From contig NZ_ATLK01000001.1 of NCBI RefSeq assembly GCF_000737845.1, forward strand, positions 558,001 through 622,000: DNA of 64,000 nt, read 5' to 3'. Every line of letters begins with the position of its first letter. Positions within the stretch are counted from its first letter, which is position 1. The notes below the pieces were generated by a model. That model was not told where the DNA came from and made no database searches. It saw nothing but the letters and a program-made list of their open reading frames with translations. Below are positions 19,814 to 29,597 of this stretch, piece after piece. Source of the stretch: Bifidobacterium bombi DSM 19703 (GTDB lineage Bacteria; Actinomycetota; Actinomycetes; Actinomycetales; Bifidobacteriaceae). The position numbers and the translations under genes are program-made.

Positions 19814-20803
19814 ATGAGAATCATCGAAATTGATTCCATCGACAACCCACGTCTAGTTGCCTACAACAATTTGACGGAGGTCCAGCTGCGAAACCGACTG
19901 GAACCCGAACGAGGACTGTTCATCGCGGAATCTCCGAAGGTCATCGATCGGGCTTTGGCAAGCGGTCGTGAACCTATGTCTTTCCTTGTCGAGCGTCCAT
20001 GGCTCGACGGCATGAGTACTCTCTTCGACGGCGTTGATGATCGCTGGGGCGATGACGTTCCCGTCTACGTGGCTTCACCGGAACAACTTAGAAAACTCAC
20101 CGGTTACCGACTTCATCGAGGTGCCTTGGGCGCATTCCGCCGCTGGAAACTGCCGACCGTTGAAGCCGTCTGTCAGGGTGCCAGGCGCATCGCCGTCATG
20201 GAGAACATCGTCGATCCCACGAACGTGGGTGCCCTCATGCGGTCCGCGGCAGCACTTGACATAGATGGCGTACTCGTCTCACCATCATGCGGAGACCCCC
20301 TCTACCGTCGTGCCGCGCGTGTTTCCATGGGCACGGTCTTCCAGGTGCTTTGGACACGCATCGTCACTCCTGAAAGCGACATGAATAGCATCCGAACCCG
20401 TGGCTGCAATCGAGACACAGTCATGCAAGGCACCCGAGATGAGGCAGCGGAATGCAAAGACGGGGCGGTGAGGAGAACGGTGACCCATGAGGAAGAAAAC
20501 CGTTGGTGGCCTCGACGCGGTCTGCGTCAGCTACATGACCTCGGCTTCACCACGGCGGCGATGGCCCTGTGCGATGATTCCATCAGCCTCGATGAATTGG
20601 TCCGTCGTCTCAATAATGACGAAAGGCGCGAAGATCATATCGAAAAACTAGCGCTTATTTTCGGAACCGAAGGTGACGGTCTGAGCCCGCGTACCATAAC
20701 CGGTGCCGATCTCACAGTGAAGATTCCGATGAGTCACGGTGTGGATAGCCTCAACGTAGCAGCCTCCAGTGCAGTGGCTTTCTATGCCACACGCGTGCGC
20801 TAA
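19814..20803 (+). CDS. SpoU/TrmH-family RNA 2'-O-methyltransferase with an insertion
   Basis: The protein has 329 residues. An N-terminal substrate-binding domain is followed by a SPOUT methylase domain with the three family motifs: NIVDPTNVGALMRSA, RVSMGTVFQV and LIFGTEGDGLS, then VDSLNVAASSAVAFY. Between the second and third motifs lies an extra hydrophilic block of about 45 residues, rich in Arg, Glu and Thr. It is not part of the standard fold and probably loops out. The ATG at 19814 is preceded by GGAGGG. The exact rRNA or tRNA target cannot be told. Confidence 0.9.
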   Translation: MRIIEIDSIDNPRLVAYNNLTEVQLRNRLEPERGLFIAESPKVIDRALASGREPMSFLVERPWLDGMSTLFDGVDDRWGDDVPVYVASPEQLRKLTGYRLHRGALGAFRRWKLPTVEAVCQGARRIAVMENIVDPTNVGALMRSAAALDIDGVLVSPSCGDPLYRRAARVSMGTVFQVLWTRIVTPESDMNSIRTRGCNRDTVMQGTRDEAAECKDGAVRRTVTHEEENRWWPRRGLRQLHDLGFTTAAMALCDDSISLDELVRRLNNDERREDHIEKLALIFGTEGDGLSPRTITGADLTVKIPMSHGVDSLNVAASSAVAFYATRVR

Positions 20804-20856
20804 GGTCGCACGAAAGCTTATAAATCACCATGAACAAAAAAAGCCTACAACATACC

Positions 20857-20870
20857 GCTTTACGTAAAGC
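20857..20870. terminator. Palindrome near the end of the suf operon
   Basis: GCTTTACGTAAAGC is a perfect 14-base palindrome located 44 bases past the last suf gene. On the minus strand a run of seven T follows about 14 bases later. It is a plausible but weak terminator. Confidence 0.35.
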
Positions 20871-20913
20871 CGCGTGCTAGCTCAGGGACCCTCACAACGC
20901 GAAAGCCGTAGAA

Positions 20914-21486
20914 TCAGTATTTCGGCATATTGGCAAAGTTGAAACCGATCGCCTCCAACTGTTCACGCCCTTCGGGCAGAATCTTGTCTATCGTCCATTG
21001 AGGCGTCCAAGTCCAATCGATACGGAACTCCTCCACCAGACCGGCCAGAACACTTGCGCACTGATCCTCTAGCAAATCAGTCAGCGGGCACGCTGGAGTC
21101 GTCAAAGTCATGGTGATAATGGCACGATGCCGTTCGTCAATCTCTATGCCGTAGACCAAACCCAGATCCACAACGTCGATGCCCAACTCCGGATCGATGA
21201 CTTGATGTAAAGCCTCCCGCACATCCTCAGCCGTGGCCCGACCGATGTCATCCACCGCGGTGAGCGGAATTCCAGTATCAAGATCCGGTCGGGTGATTCC
21301 AGACTCCCCCTCGTTCTCTTTGCGATGAGAGGAGGTACTGTGGTCCGCCCCGGCATCTGCCAATGCGCCCACTGACTGCGGCGAAACAACAGCCTGACGG
21401 CCAAGCTCCTCACTTCCCAGTGCACGCGACGCCGTATCAAGAATCGATGCCTGCGGCTGGGGTACCAAATTGCTGTCTTCGGTCAT
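20914..21486 (-). CDS. SufT-like MIP18/DUF59 protein with N-terminal extension
   Basis: The C-terminal 100 residues form a MIP18/DUF59 domain (DVREALHQVIDPELGIDVVDLGLVYGIEI, given as position about 90-118), including the TLTTPACPLTDLLEDQ segment with the family cysteine. Such proteins help Fe-S cluster maturation or transfer. The 190-residue product has about 85 extra N-terminal residues that are polar and low in complexity. The ATG at 21486 has GAGAGGA upstream. It is the last gene of the suf operon, 56 bases after sufU. Confidence 0.9.
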   Translation of the reverse strand: MTEDSNLVPQPQASILDTASRALGSEELGRQAVVSPQSVGALADAGADHSTSSHRKENEGESGITRPDLDTGIPLTAVDDIGRATAEDVREALHQVIDPELGIDVVDLGLVYGIEIDERHRAIITMTLTTPACPLTDLLEDQCASVLAGLVEEFRIDWTWTPQWTIDKILPEGREQLEAIGFNFANMPKY

Positions 21487-21542
21487 ATCATTCCTCTCTT
21501 CGAACGGCCACGAAGCACGACCGTCGTCCTGTCCACCCACAA

Positions 21543-22091
21543 TCAATCGCGCACCAGCGCTTTGGCTATGGAGTCCTTGAGCCCCACCCAACCCAGCAAC
21601 GCGCATTTGATGCGCATCGGGTATTTCGATACGCCCTGAAACACCACAGCGTCTCCGAGCGAATCCGCCTCGGACTCGTCGCTCAGACCCGAACCACGCG
21701 ATCTCATCAGCTTCTGAAAAGTCTCCTCAAGTTTCATCGCCTCATCAACGGTCTTTCCGCTGACTAAATCTACCATCATGGAAAGGCTTGCCTGCGAAAT
21801 GGAACATCCGCTTCCATCCCATACCAGGCGCTCGATGCGGCGCGGTTCCCCTTCACTCACCTCCACATGAACTGTCACCTGGTCCCCACACGTGGGATTG
21901 AATTGGTGAGACTCCCCAGGCGTGCAATATTCATGTGAGGCACGCACCGTGGCTTCAGCTTCGGAAGCGCCCGACTCATCAGTCAGGTCCAAGGTGAATG
22001 ACTCCTTGCCATGTGGATGCTTTGAAGCATCAAGAATGACTTCCTGGTACATCTGCTCCAGGTCATCACCATCTAAATCGAAATTCTCCAT
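21543..22091 (-). CDS. sufU: Fe-S cluster assembly protein SufU
   Basis: SufU accepts sulfur from SufS in Gram-positive Suf systems. The 182-residue protein keeps the zinc and sulfur-relay ligands: NPTCGD (Cys and Asp), GSGCSIS (Cys) and IKCALLGW (Cys). An inserted acidic segment of about 20 residues lies before the first cysteine. It starts 3 bases after sufS, so the two are coupled. Confidence 0.95.
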   Translation of the reverse strand: MENFDLDGDDLEQMYQEVILDASKHPHGKESFTLDLTDESGASEAEATVRASHEYCTPGESHQFNPTCGDQVTVHVEVSEGEPRRIERLVWDGSGCSISQASLSMMVDLVSGKTVDEAMKLEETFQKLMRSRGSGLSDESEADSLGDAVVFQGVSKYPMRIKCALLGWVGLKDSIAKALVRD

Positions 22092-22094
22092 ATT

Positions 22095-23366
22095 TCACAC
22101 CTTAAAGAACGGTCGGACTTTCCCTACCGCCTCGATTAGCCGATCCGCCTCATTGATAGTGTTATAAACGCCGGTTGAAGCTCGGTTTGAAGCGAAAAGA
22201 CCGAAATGCCTGTGAACTGGCTGAGCGCAGTGGTGCCCTACTCGGATCGCGATGCCCTGCGCGTCCACAAACTGTCCCACATCATGCGGATGGACCCCTT
22301 CGACATCGAACGCTACCGTGCCGATGCGAGCGACGCCGGTCCGCGGGCCGAGAATGCGAACACCCTCGATATCCCCTAGCCTAAGCAGCCTTTCAGTTAT
22401 GGCACGTTCATGATTCTCGATGGTATCCATGCCGATGGCGAGCATCCACTCGGCGGCAACTCCTGCCGCCACGACCTGGGCAACGGGCTGTGTGCCTGCC
22501 TCAAAACGCGCCGGGGGATCCATGTATTGGGCAGGCCTTTCCATCCACGCCAGTTCGACCATGGACCCTCCAAAAGCAGCCGGAGGCAATGCCTCCAGTA
22601 GCTCACGACGCCCATATAGGAAACCGACCCCCGTAGGGCCGTACATCTTATGGGCGCTCCACACTGCGAAATCCACGCCGAGAGCATGCAAATCCACCTT
22701 GATATGGGGTACCGATTGACATGCGTCGAGTATGACGAGGGCACCGACCTCATGAGCCCGTTTGACGATCGGCGCCAAATCGGTTATGGCACCCGTCACA
22801 TTGCTAATGTGCGTGACCGCTACGATTTTGGCCCTATCGGTGATGACCTCTTCGGCGGTATCGCTAAGCATTCGACCATCAGGACTCAAATCGAACCGCT
22901 TGAGCGTGGCTCCCGTCCGCGCCGCAAGCTCCTGGAACGGAAGCAGCACGGAATGGTGTTCGGCTTTTGAAACGACTATCTCATCGCCCGGTTTGAGGGC
23001 GAAACGATTTGCCGCGCTGCCGCCACGACCTTGTGAGGCATTGCCGAAGGCTGTAGCCAGAAGGTTCAGAGAAGCAGTGGCTCCGGCCGTAATCACGATT
23101 TCCTGCTCTCCGTCGGCGTAGTTGGCTCCGACAAATCGCGCCACTTTCGCACGAGCATCCTCGAAAGCGGTCGTGCTCCTGGCAGCAAGCTCATGAGCTC
23201 CACGATGCACCCCAGCATTGATCGTACTGTAAAAAGCGCTTTCCGCGTCTATGACGCATTGCGGCTTCTGAGCGGTCGCTGCAGAATCCAGATAGATAAG
23301 CTGATGCCCGTGAATCTGCTGCCCTAGTATCGGAAACTGCGAACGTATCTGTGACAAATCGGTCAT
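22095..23366 (-). CDS. sufS: Cysteine desulfurase SufS
   Basis: SufS takes sulfur from cysteine as an enzyme-bound persulfide, using PLP. The 423-residue protein is a group II desulfurase. The PLP lysine is in WSAHKMYGPTGVGFLYGR, and the catalytic cysteine is in RVGHHCAQPVHRHFG. The ATG at 23366 is 10 bases after GGAGG. In-frame ATGs at 23375 or further upstream are too close to it or precede it. It lies between sufC and sufU. Confidence 0.96.
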   Translation of the reverse strand: MTDLSQIRSQFPILGQQIHGHQLIYLDSAATAQKPQCVIDAESAFYSTINAGVHRGAHELAARSTTAFEDARAKVARFVGANYADGEQEIVITAGATASLNLLATAFGNASQGRGGSAANRFALKPGDEIVVSKAEHHSVLLPFQELAARTGATLKRFDLSPDGRMLSDTAEEVITDRAKIVAVTHISNVTGAITDLAPIVKRAHEVGALVILDACQSVPHIKVDLHALGVDFAVWSAHKMYGPTGVGFLYGRRELLEALPPAAFGGSMVELAWMERPAQYMDPPARFEAGTQPVAQVVAAGVAAEWMLAIGMDTIENHERAITERLLRLGDIEGVRILGPRTGVARIGTVAFDVEGVHPHDVGQFVDAQGIAIRVGHHCAQPVHRHFGLFASNRASTGVYNTINEADRLIEAVGKVRPFFKV

Positions 23367-23481
23367 ATCACCCATCCCTCCTGTCCACAAGCCGGCACTA
23401 CGCCTAGACTTCCTATGTTTGCTGCACCAACCCGTAAATACTGACCGAATTCAAAGTCATGCGTTGCATATGCCGTTGAAT

Positions 23482-24261
23482 TCACGCCAATGCGGATTCG
23501 GAGTCCGCACCTTCAGGCATGTATTTGTCGTAACCTGTCTCCTCCAACTCGTCAGCCAGTTCAGGACCCCCCGTTTTGACGAAACGACCCTGCGCGAACA
23601 CGTGTACGATGTCCGGTTTGATGTACTTGAGGATGCGGGTATAATGCGTGATGAGCAGTATCCCCAATCCCGTGTTCTCTTTGGCTCTGTTGACTCCCTC
23701 GGAAACAATGCGCAAGGCATCCACATCCAAACCAGAATCGGTCTCATCCATGATGGCGAACTTGGGCTTGAGCAGCTCGAGCTGCAAGACCTCCGCTCTC
23801 TTCTTCTCCCCACCAGAGAAACCTTCGTTGACCGAGCGCGAAGCGAATTTCGGATCCATACGCAGCTTCTTCATTGCATCCGTAAGTTCCTTGGTCCATG
23901 TACGTATGGCAGGTGCCTGCCCATCAACCTCGGTCTTTGCGGTACGAAGGAAGTTCGTCATGGAAACACCGGGAACCTCTTCCGGATACTGCATAGCCAA
24001 AAACAGGCCTTTCTTGGCTCGTTCATCGACGGTCATCTTCAGCAGGTCCTCGCCATCGAGCAGCACCTCCCCCGAATCCACAAGATATTTGGGATGCCCT
24101 GCAATGGTGTAGGCCAGCGTCGATTTGCCCGAACCGTTGGGGCCCATGATGGCGTGGGTCTCGTTCGAGTTGATGGTGACACTTGCGCCCTTGAGAATCT
24201 GCTTACGACCCTCTTTCGTCTCCACCGATGCGTAGAGATCTTTGATTTCCAATGTTGACAT
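23482..24261 (-). CDS. sufC: Fe-S assembly ATPase SufC
   Basis: SufC is the ABC-type ATPase of the SufBCD scaffold. The 259-residue protein has Walker A GPNGSGKST, the signature FSGGEKKRAEVLQL and Walker B AIMDETDSGLD. Its start codon overlaps the sufD stop by one base, so translation is coupled. Confidence 0.97.
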   Translation of the reverse strand: MSTLEIKDLYASVETKEGRKQILKGASVTINSNETHAIMGPNGSGKSTLAYTIAGHPKYLVDSGEVLLDGEDLLKMTVDERAKKGLFLAMQYPEEVPGVSMTNFLRTAKTEVDGQAPAIRTWTKELTDAMKKLRMDPKFASRSVNEGFSGGEKKRAEVLQLELLKPKFAIMDETDSGLDVDALRIVSEGVNRAKENTGLGILLITHYTRILKYIKPDIVHVFAQGRFVKTGGPELADELEETGYDKYMPEGADSESALA

Positions 24262-25487
24262 TACTTATCCTCCAATACGGCCTGCATGGCTTCGGACTCA
24301 CCCCGTGCCAAACGCCTGTCAATGACGTTCATCAAATGTTCCGAGATTGCCGGAATTGCTATTTGCTCCACCAAATCACCGAAGAAACCGCGAACGACCA
24401 ATTTCCTCGCCTCCATCTCGGGAATGCCCCGTGATTGGAGATAAAACAGCTGCTCATCATCGAAACGACCGACAGAACTGGCATGTCCTGCACCCACGAT
24501 GTCACCATTTTCGATCTCCAGATTCGGTTCGGAATCCGCCACTGCACCATGCGTGAGCACCAGATTCCTATTCAGCTCGTACGAGTCCGTACCTGATGCA
24601 CAAGGACGAATCAGTGCGTTCCCCACCCAAGTGGAGTGGGCCTTTCGCCCGTCCAACGCACCTTTGTAAATCACGCGCGAAGTGCAATCAGGTTGATTAT
24701 GGACGACCATCGTACGGTGTTCGATATGCGCGCCTGGTTCAACGAAGTAGATTCCGAGCATACTGAGCTTGCCCTGAGGGCCGCCGAAATCCTGGTCGAT
24801 CCGTATGCGCACGACTTCTCCGCCAAGGGTCACCATCGAATGGCGCAAAGTGGCGTTTGCACCCACATGAATACGCTGGTTGCCCACATGCTTGGACCCC
24901 TTGCCCCATTCCTGAACGAACGTGGTAGAAACATGGGCGTTCTCGCCTACGATGATCTCCACTCCTTCGGCGAGCCTGGCATCACCATGGTGCTCGACAA
25001 CGACATCCGAGGTCACTCCAGGTTCCGCGACAATCACCAGATGCAGAGAATCCAGGTCGAATCCACCACCCTGCACACTGACCAGCACGGGCTGTTCCGT
25101 TCCGCCCTTGAGCGTGACGACGGTCGATTCATGGCCTACATTCCATTCCACTGCGGCCGCACGGTCACTTGGTCGGGACACCGTGCCGGAAGGAGCAACG
25201 TCACGTGCCACGTGGCTGATCTGCACAATCCCACCGTCGATCGCAGTTCCGTCGATGTTCGTCACCGAAACGACGGTCCTCCCGCTGGGCTCGAAGGAGT
25301 CAAGGAACTCCTCGAGCCGCTCCACGGGTGTAAAACGCCAATCATCCTGTTTGCTGGTGGGTTTGGTGAACGCACCAAGGTCGAACGAACGAGGCTCCCT
25401 GTCCGCACTTGACGGCATGGCCGCCGGCATGGCGTAGGGATCGTCGGGATTCATCACCGGAATGTTGATTTCTTTCGTACCTGCCAT
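24261..25487 (-). CDS. sufD: Fe-S assembly scaffold protein SufD
   Basis: This 408-residue protein pairs with SufB and SufC. It shows the SufBD beta-helix region and the C-terminal motif VGRFDDEQLFYLQSRGIPEMEARKL, characteristic of the family. The ATG at 25487 lies 4 bases after the sufB stop codon, inside an operon. The frame is open further upstream into sufB, but that part is not SufD-like. Confidence 0.94.
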   Translation of the reverse strand: MAGTKEINIPVMNPDDPYAMPAAMPSSADREPRSFDLGAFTKPTSKQDDWRFTPVERLEEFLDSFEPSGRTVVSVTNIDGTAIDGGIVQISHVARDVAPSGTVSRPSDRAAAVEWNVGHESTVVTLKGGTEQPVLVSVQGGGFDLDSLHLVIVAEPGVTSDVVVEHHGDARLAEGVEIIVGENAHVSTTFVQEWGKGSKHVGNQRIHVGANATLRHSMVTLGGEVVRIRIDQDFGGPQGKLSMLGIYFVEPGAHIEHRTMVVHNQPDCTSRVIYKGALDGRKAHSTWVGNALIRPCASGTDSYELNRNLVLTHGAVADSEPNLEIENGDIVGAGHASSVGRFDDEQLFYLQSRGIPEMEARKLVVRGFFGDLVEQIAIPAISEHLMNVIDRRLARGESEAMQAVLEDK

Positions 25488-25491
25488 CGAA

Positions 25492-26988
25492 TCAGCCCAC
25501 CGATCCTTCCATCTGCAGCTCGACAAGTCTATTGAGTTCAAGTGCGTATTCCATCGGCAGCTCGCGGCTGATGGGCTCTACGAAACCACGGACAATCATG
25601 CCCATGGCCTCTTTTTCGGGAAGCCCACGACTCATGAGGTAGAAGAGCTGATCTTCGGAAACCTTGGAGACCGTGGCTTCATGCGCCATGGACACATCGT
25701 CTTCGCGCACGTCCACATGCGGATAGGTGTCCGAACGCGAATACTCATCGACCAGCAAGGCGTCGCAGACGACGGATGAACTTGAGCCATAGGCGCCTTC
25801 GACGATCTTCACCTGTCCACGATAGGCAGACCGCCCGCCGGAACGGGATATCGACTTGGAGACGATGGTGGAGCTGGTGTGCGGGGCCAGATGAATCATC
25901 TTCGCACCGGTGTCCTGGTACTGTCCCTGCCCGGCGAACCCCAATGTCATGGTCTCACCCCTTGCGTATGGCTCTGCAAGAATGCAGGCGGGATACTTCA
26001 TCGTGGCCTTGGAACCTATGTTTCCATCGACCCATTCCATGGTGCCGCCCTCCTTCACATAGGCACGCTGGGTGACCAGATTGTAGACGTTGTTCGACCA
26101 GTTTTGCACCGTGGTATACCGCACGCGCGCATGAGGTTCGACAACGATCTCCACGTTTGCGGCATGGAGCGAATCCGTCGCATAGATCGGGGCTGTGCAG
26201 CCTTCGACATAATGCACATAAGAGCCTTCGTCAGCGATGATGAGCGTACGCTCAAACTGTCCCATGTTGGGCGTATTGATGCGGAAATAGGCCTGCAGAG
26301 GAATCTCCACGTGAACCCCTTTGGGAACATACACGAACGATCCGCCAGACCAGGCTGCGGTGTTGAGCGCCGCAAATTTGTTGTCATCTGGAGGAATCAC
26401 TGTGGCGAAGTATTTCTTCACCAAATCCGGATACTCCCGTACCGCAGTGTCGGTATCAACGAAAATCACGCCTTGCTTCGAAAGGTCCTCCTGAATGGAG
26501 TTGTAGATCACTTCCGACTCATACTGGGCAGCGACACCTGAAACGAGACGATTCTTTTCCGCCTCAGGAATGCCAAGCTTGTCGTACGTGTTGCGGATGT
26601 CGTCCGGCAGATCATCCCAGCTTGCCGCTTGCTTGTCAATCGGCTTGACATAGTATTTGAAATCGTCAGCGTTGAAATCACTCAGATCGACGCCCCAGTG
26701 TGGCATCGGCTTGTCGATGAAGGCCCTGTAACCCTGAATCCGGTAATCGAGCATCCATTCAGGTTCGCCCTTGTCGGCGGAGATGGCGCGCACGACGCTT
26801 TCATCGATGCCTTTTTTCGCCGCTTCGCCAGCTGCGTCCGAGTCATGCCAGCCGTAATTGTATTCACCGAATTCATCGATGATCTCGTCGTCCCGCTTGA
26901 TCTTATCCTCGTTGACGCGTTCCCGATCAGCCACCAACTGGCTCATCTCAACGTCAGCAACGGTATCGGGAGCTTGATTGTTCCTCAC
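25492..26988 (-). CDS. sufB: Fe-S assembly scaffold protein SufB
   Basis: SufB is the core scaffold on which the cluster is built. The 498-residue protein has the family landmarks [32 protein letters not shown] and a C-terminal [17 protein letters not shown]. The GTG at 26988 has GGAGG 9 bases upstream. It is the first gene of sufBDCSU-sufT. Many actinobacterial suf operons begin with the regulator SufR; none is present here. Confidence 0.96.
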   Translation of the reverse strand: MRNNQAPDTVADVEMSQLVADRERVNEDKIKRDDEIIDEFGEYNYGWHDSDAAGEAAKKGIDESVVRAISADKGEPEWMLDYRIQGYRAFIDKPMPHWGVDLSDFNADDFKYYVKPIDKQAASWDDLPDDIRNTYDKLGIPEAEKNRLVSGVAAQYESEVIYNSIQEDLSKQGVIFVDTDTAVREYPDLVKKYFATVIPPDDNKFAALNTAAWSGGSFVYVPKGVHVEIPLQAYFRINTPNMGQFERTLIIADEGSYVHYVEGCTAPIYATDSLHAANVEIVVEPHARVRYTTVQNWSNNVYNLVTQRAYVKEGGTMEWVDGNIGSKATMKYPACILAEPYARGETMTLGFAGQGQYQDTGAKMIHLAPHTSSTIVSKSISRSGGRSAYRGQVKIVEGAYGSSSSVVCDALLVDEYSRSDTYPHVDVREDDVSMAHEATVSKVSEDQLFYLMSRGLPEKEAMGMIVRGFVEPISRELPMEYALELNRLVELQMEGSVG

Positions 26989-27137
26989 CGCGCGCAGCCT
27001 CCTTTCCCATTGTTCGTATGTTCACCTATATAGGCAAACGTAACAGAAACTTTCATGAACCGCCAGACTTGTCTTCGTTCAATCCATCATTTTTGTGATT
27101 CTCCATACACTCCGATGTAAGCCCCGGGCATACTACG

Positions 27138-27220
27138 AAAACGACACCTGCATTATGCCATCCCCGACCGTGGCCATATGAGCTGGCAACCGGTTTGAAT
27201 GACGGCAGATGCAGGTGTCG
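27138..27220 (-). terminator. Long-armed terminator of pyrG
   Basis: CGACACCTGCAT and ATGCAGGTGTCG are perfect 12-base complements 55 bases apart, 36 bases past the pyrG stop. Further pairing of GCC with GGC continues past a small bulge. On the minus strand the hairpin is followed by TTTT. The long loop could fold further (TGGCCATATGAGCTGGC). Confidence 0.8.
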
Positions 27221-27255
27221 GTGCTGTTGACGCCCGTGCGGCATGCAGCTGGCGA

Positions 27256-28923
27256 TCAAGCGCGGTGACGCGCCTCCTGATGCTCAAGTGCGGCCTTCAC
27301 CAGTCCCTTGAACAGGGGATGGGGCTTGGTCGGCCGGGACTTGAATTCGGGGTGAGCCTGCGTACCGACGTAGAATGGGTGCACATCCACGGGGAGTTCC
27401 ACGAATTCAGTCAGCTCACCATCCGGGCTTTCTCCGGATATCTCCAGCCCAGCCTCACGTAGGCGGTTCTTATAGGCCACGTTGACCTCATAACGATGGC
27501 GGTGGCGCTCGGTGATGTCTGTCTTGCCATATAATTGCGCCACCAGCGACCCCTCCTTGAGCTTCGCCGGATAGGAGCCAAGACGCATGGTATGCCCCAT
27601 ATCTCCCGCCGCAAGAATGTCTTTCTGCTCTTCCATGGTGGCAATCACCGGGTTCTTGCAATTCTCCTTGAACTCCGAAGAATTGGCATCCTCAAGGTTG
27701 AGTACATTGCGCGCATACTCGATGACCATGGATTGCAGACCCAAGCAAAGGCCCAACGCCGGGAGCTTGTGCTCACGGGCATAACGCAACGCGCCTATCT
27801 TGCCGTCGATACCGCGTATACCGAAGCCTCCGGGGATGACGATTCCATCGACATCACGTAATTCGGCCTCCGCGCCCGCCTCTGTCTCGCACAGATCGGC
27901 AGCGACCAGCCTGACGTTCGCCTTCGCCCAGTTTCCGAAACCACCCGCCTTGATGGCTTCGATCACCGAAAGATAAGCATCGGGCAAATCGATGTATTTG
28001 CCCACGATGGCGATGTTCACCTCGGCCTTGGGGTGATGCACGCGCTCAAGCAAATCGTCCCACTCGGCCCAATCCACATCGTGGAACGGCAGCCCAAGCT
28101 TGCGCACAACATAGGTATCAAGGCCTTCATTGAAAAGGATCTTCGGAACATCGTAAATGGAAGCCGCGTCTACGCAGTTGACCACGCCTTCACTGTCCAC
28201 ATCGCACATAAGGGAGATCTTGTCCTTGATGGCGTCATTGAGAGGTCTGTCGCTGCGAAGGACAAGCGCATCCGGCGCGATGCCCAGTTGACGCAGACTC
28301 ATGACCGAATGCTGCGTGGGCTTGGTCTTGAGCTCATGGGCTGCCGGAAGATAGGGAACCAAGGAGACATGAACGAACATGCAGTTCTCGGAGCCCAACT
28401 CACGACGCACTTCACGTGCCGCTTCAAGGAATGGCTGGGACTCGATGTCGCCCACGGTTCCGCCTATCTCGGTGATGATGACGTCCACATCATCGCCTGC
28501 CTGGGCACGCATGCGGCTTTTGATTTCATTGGTTATGTGGGGAATGACCTGCACGCACTGTCCCAGATACTTCCCAGCCCGCTCCTTTTCGAGAACGGCC
28601 TGATAGATCTGCCCTGTGGTGACGTTGGCCTTCTGCGAAAGAAATACGTCAAGGAAACGCTCATAATGACCGATATCAAGATCTGTTTCTGCTCCATCTT
28701 CGGTGACATACACCTCACCGTGTTGGAAAGGATTCATCGTACCCGGATCGACGTTTATATAGGGATCGAGCTTCTGCTGTAGAACGCGCACGCCGCGGCT
28801 TCTGAGCAGCCGACCAAGGGAGGATGCGGTCAACCCCTTGCCAAGCGATGACACAACACCGCCGGTGACGAAAATATGCTTGGTTATGTGTTCCTGCGAA
28901 TTCTCATGATTTCTTCGTACCAT
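27256..28923 (-). CDS. pyrG: CTP synthase
   Basis: PyrG converts UTP to CTP using glutamine and ATP. The 555-residue protein has the amidoligase domain from [20 protein letters not shown], with [12 protein letters not shown], and a C-terminal class I glutaminase with the nucleophile in LGLCLGLQS and a closing [11 protein letters not shown]. The family size is normal. It lies 146 bases after aroQ on the same strand, so it may be transcribed with the aro genes or from its own promoter. Confidence 0.97.
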   Translation of the reverse strand: MVRRNHENSQEHITKHIFVTGGVVSSLGKGLTASSLGRLLRSRGVRVLQQKLDPYINVDPGTMNPFQHGEVYVTEDGAETDLDIGHYERFLDVFLSQKANVTTGQIYQAVLEKERAGKYLGQCVQVIPHITNEIKSRMRAQAGDDVDVIITEIGGTVGDIESQPFLEAAREVRRELGSENCMFVHVSLVPYLPAAHELKTKPTQHSVMSLRQLGIAPDALVLRSDRPLNDAIKDKISLMCDVDSEGVVNCVDAASIYDVPKILFNEGLDTYVVRKLGLPFHDVDWAEWDDLLERVHHPKAEVNIAIVGKYIDLPDAYLSVIEAIKAGGFGNWAKANVRLVAADLCETEAGAEAELRDVDGIVIPGGFGIRGIDGKIGALRYAREHKLPALGLCLGLQSMVIEYARNVLNLEDANSSEFKENCKNPVIATMEEQKDILAAGDMGHTMRLGSYPAKLKEGSLVAQLYGKTDITERHRHRYEVNVAYKNRLREAGLEISGESPDGELTEFVELPVDVHPFYVGTQAHPEFKSRPTKPHPLFKGLVKAALEHQEARHRA

Positions 28924-29069
28924 GGAACTTCAGCCTATCAGGAACTTACGACCTCTAACAGGCGCTAAGCCATCGGCTGTTCATGGGCGAAAAAGCATGT
29001 GACCTCAAGGAAACAAGCCCTATCACCGACACTGATTGCGAGGAACACCGTCAGGGAAAGCGACACACA

Positions 29070-29519
29070 TCACTTTTGCCGCAGCAGGTATGCCACGGAC
29101 TCAAGCGCGAGCTTGTAGCCGAAAAAGCCCATCCCCGTGATTGTTCCCGTGGCCACGGGGCTGATCACGCTGTGTTTGCGAAAACTCTCCCTTGCACTGG
29201 GGTTTGATATGTGCACCTCCATCAACGGCAATCCAGCATCAGTGACCATGTGTGCCGCGTCAGCCAGTCCGTAGCTATAGTGGGTGAAGGCGGCCGGATT
29301 CATCACCACGGGCGTGCGTTCATCCACGGCATCATGCATCCAGCCGATGACTTCGGCCTCGTCATCGCTTTGACGCACCTCAACGTCCAGACCAAGCCGT
29401 TGACCCCACGTCACGCAATCCGCGCTCAAGGTCTTTAAATCCTGACTTCCATAGACGTCGGGCTCACGCACACCCAATCTCCCCAAGTTCGGTCCATTGA
29501 TCACCATCACTCTGGTCAT
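29070..29519 (-). CDS. aroQ: Type II 3-dehydroquinate dehydratase
   Basis: The enzyme dehydrates 3-dehydroquinate in the shikimate pathway. The 149-residue protein is of the usual length, with the signature VINGPNLGRLGVREPDVYG at the N-terminus and EVHISNPSARESFRKHS in the second half. The ATG at 29519 is 7 bases after AGGAGG. An upstream in-frame start at 29552 is unlikely. It lies 78 bases after aroKB. Confidence 0.95.
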   Translation of the reverse strand: MTRVMVINGPNLGRLGVREPDVYGSQDLKTLSADCVTWGQRLGLDVEVRQSDDEAEVIGWMHDAVDERTPVVMNPAAFTHYSYGLADAAHMVTDAGLPLMEVHISNPSARESFRKHSVISPVATGTITGMGFFGYKLALESVAYLLRQK

Positions 29520-29597
29520 TTCCCTACCTCCTTCAAAGGCCTGTCTGAACAATCATGAGTCCGTTTCGTGACGTGCCGTTCATCAGTGCGAGCAATG

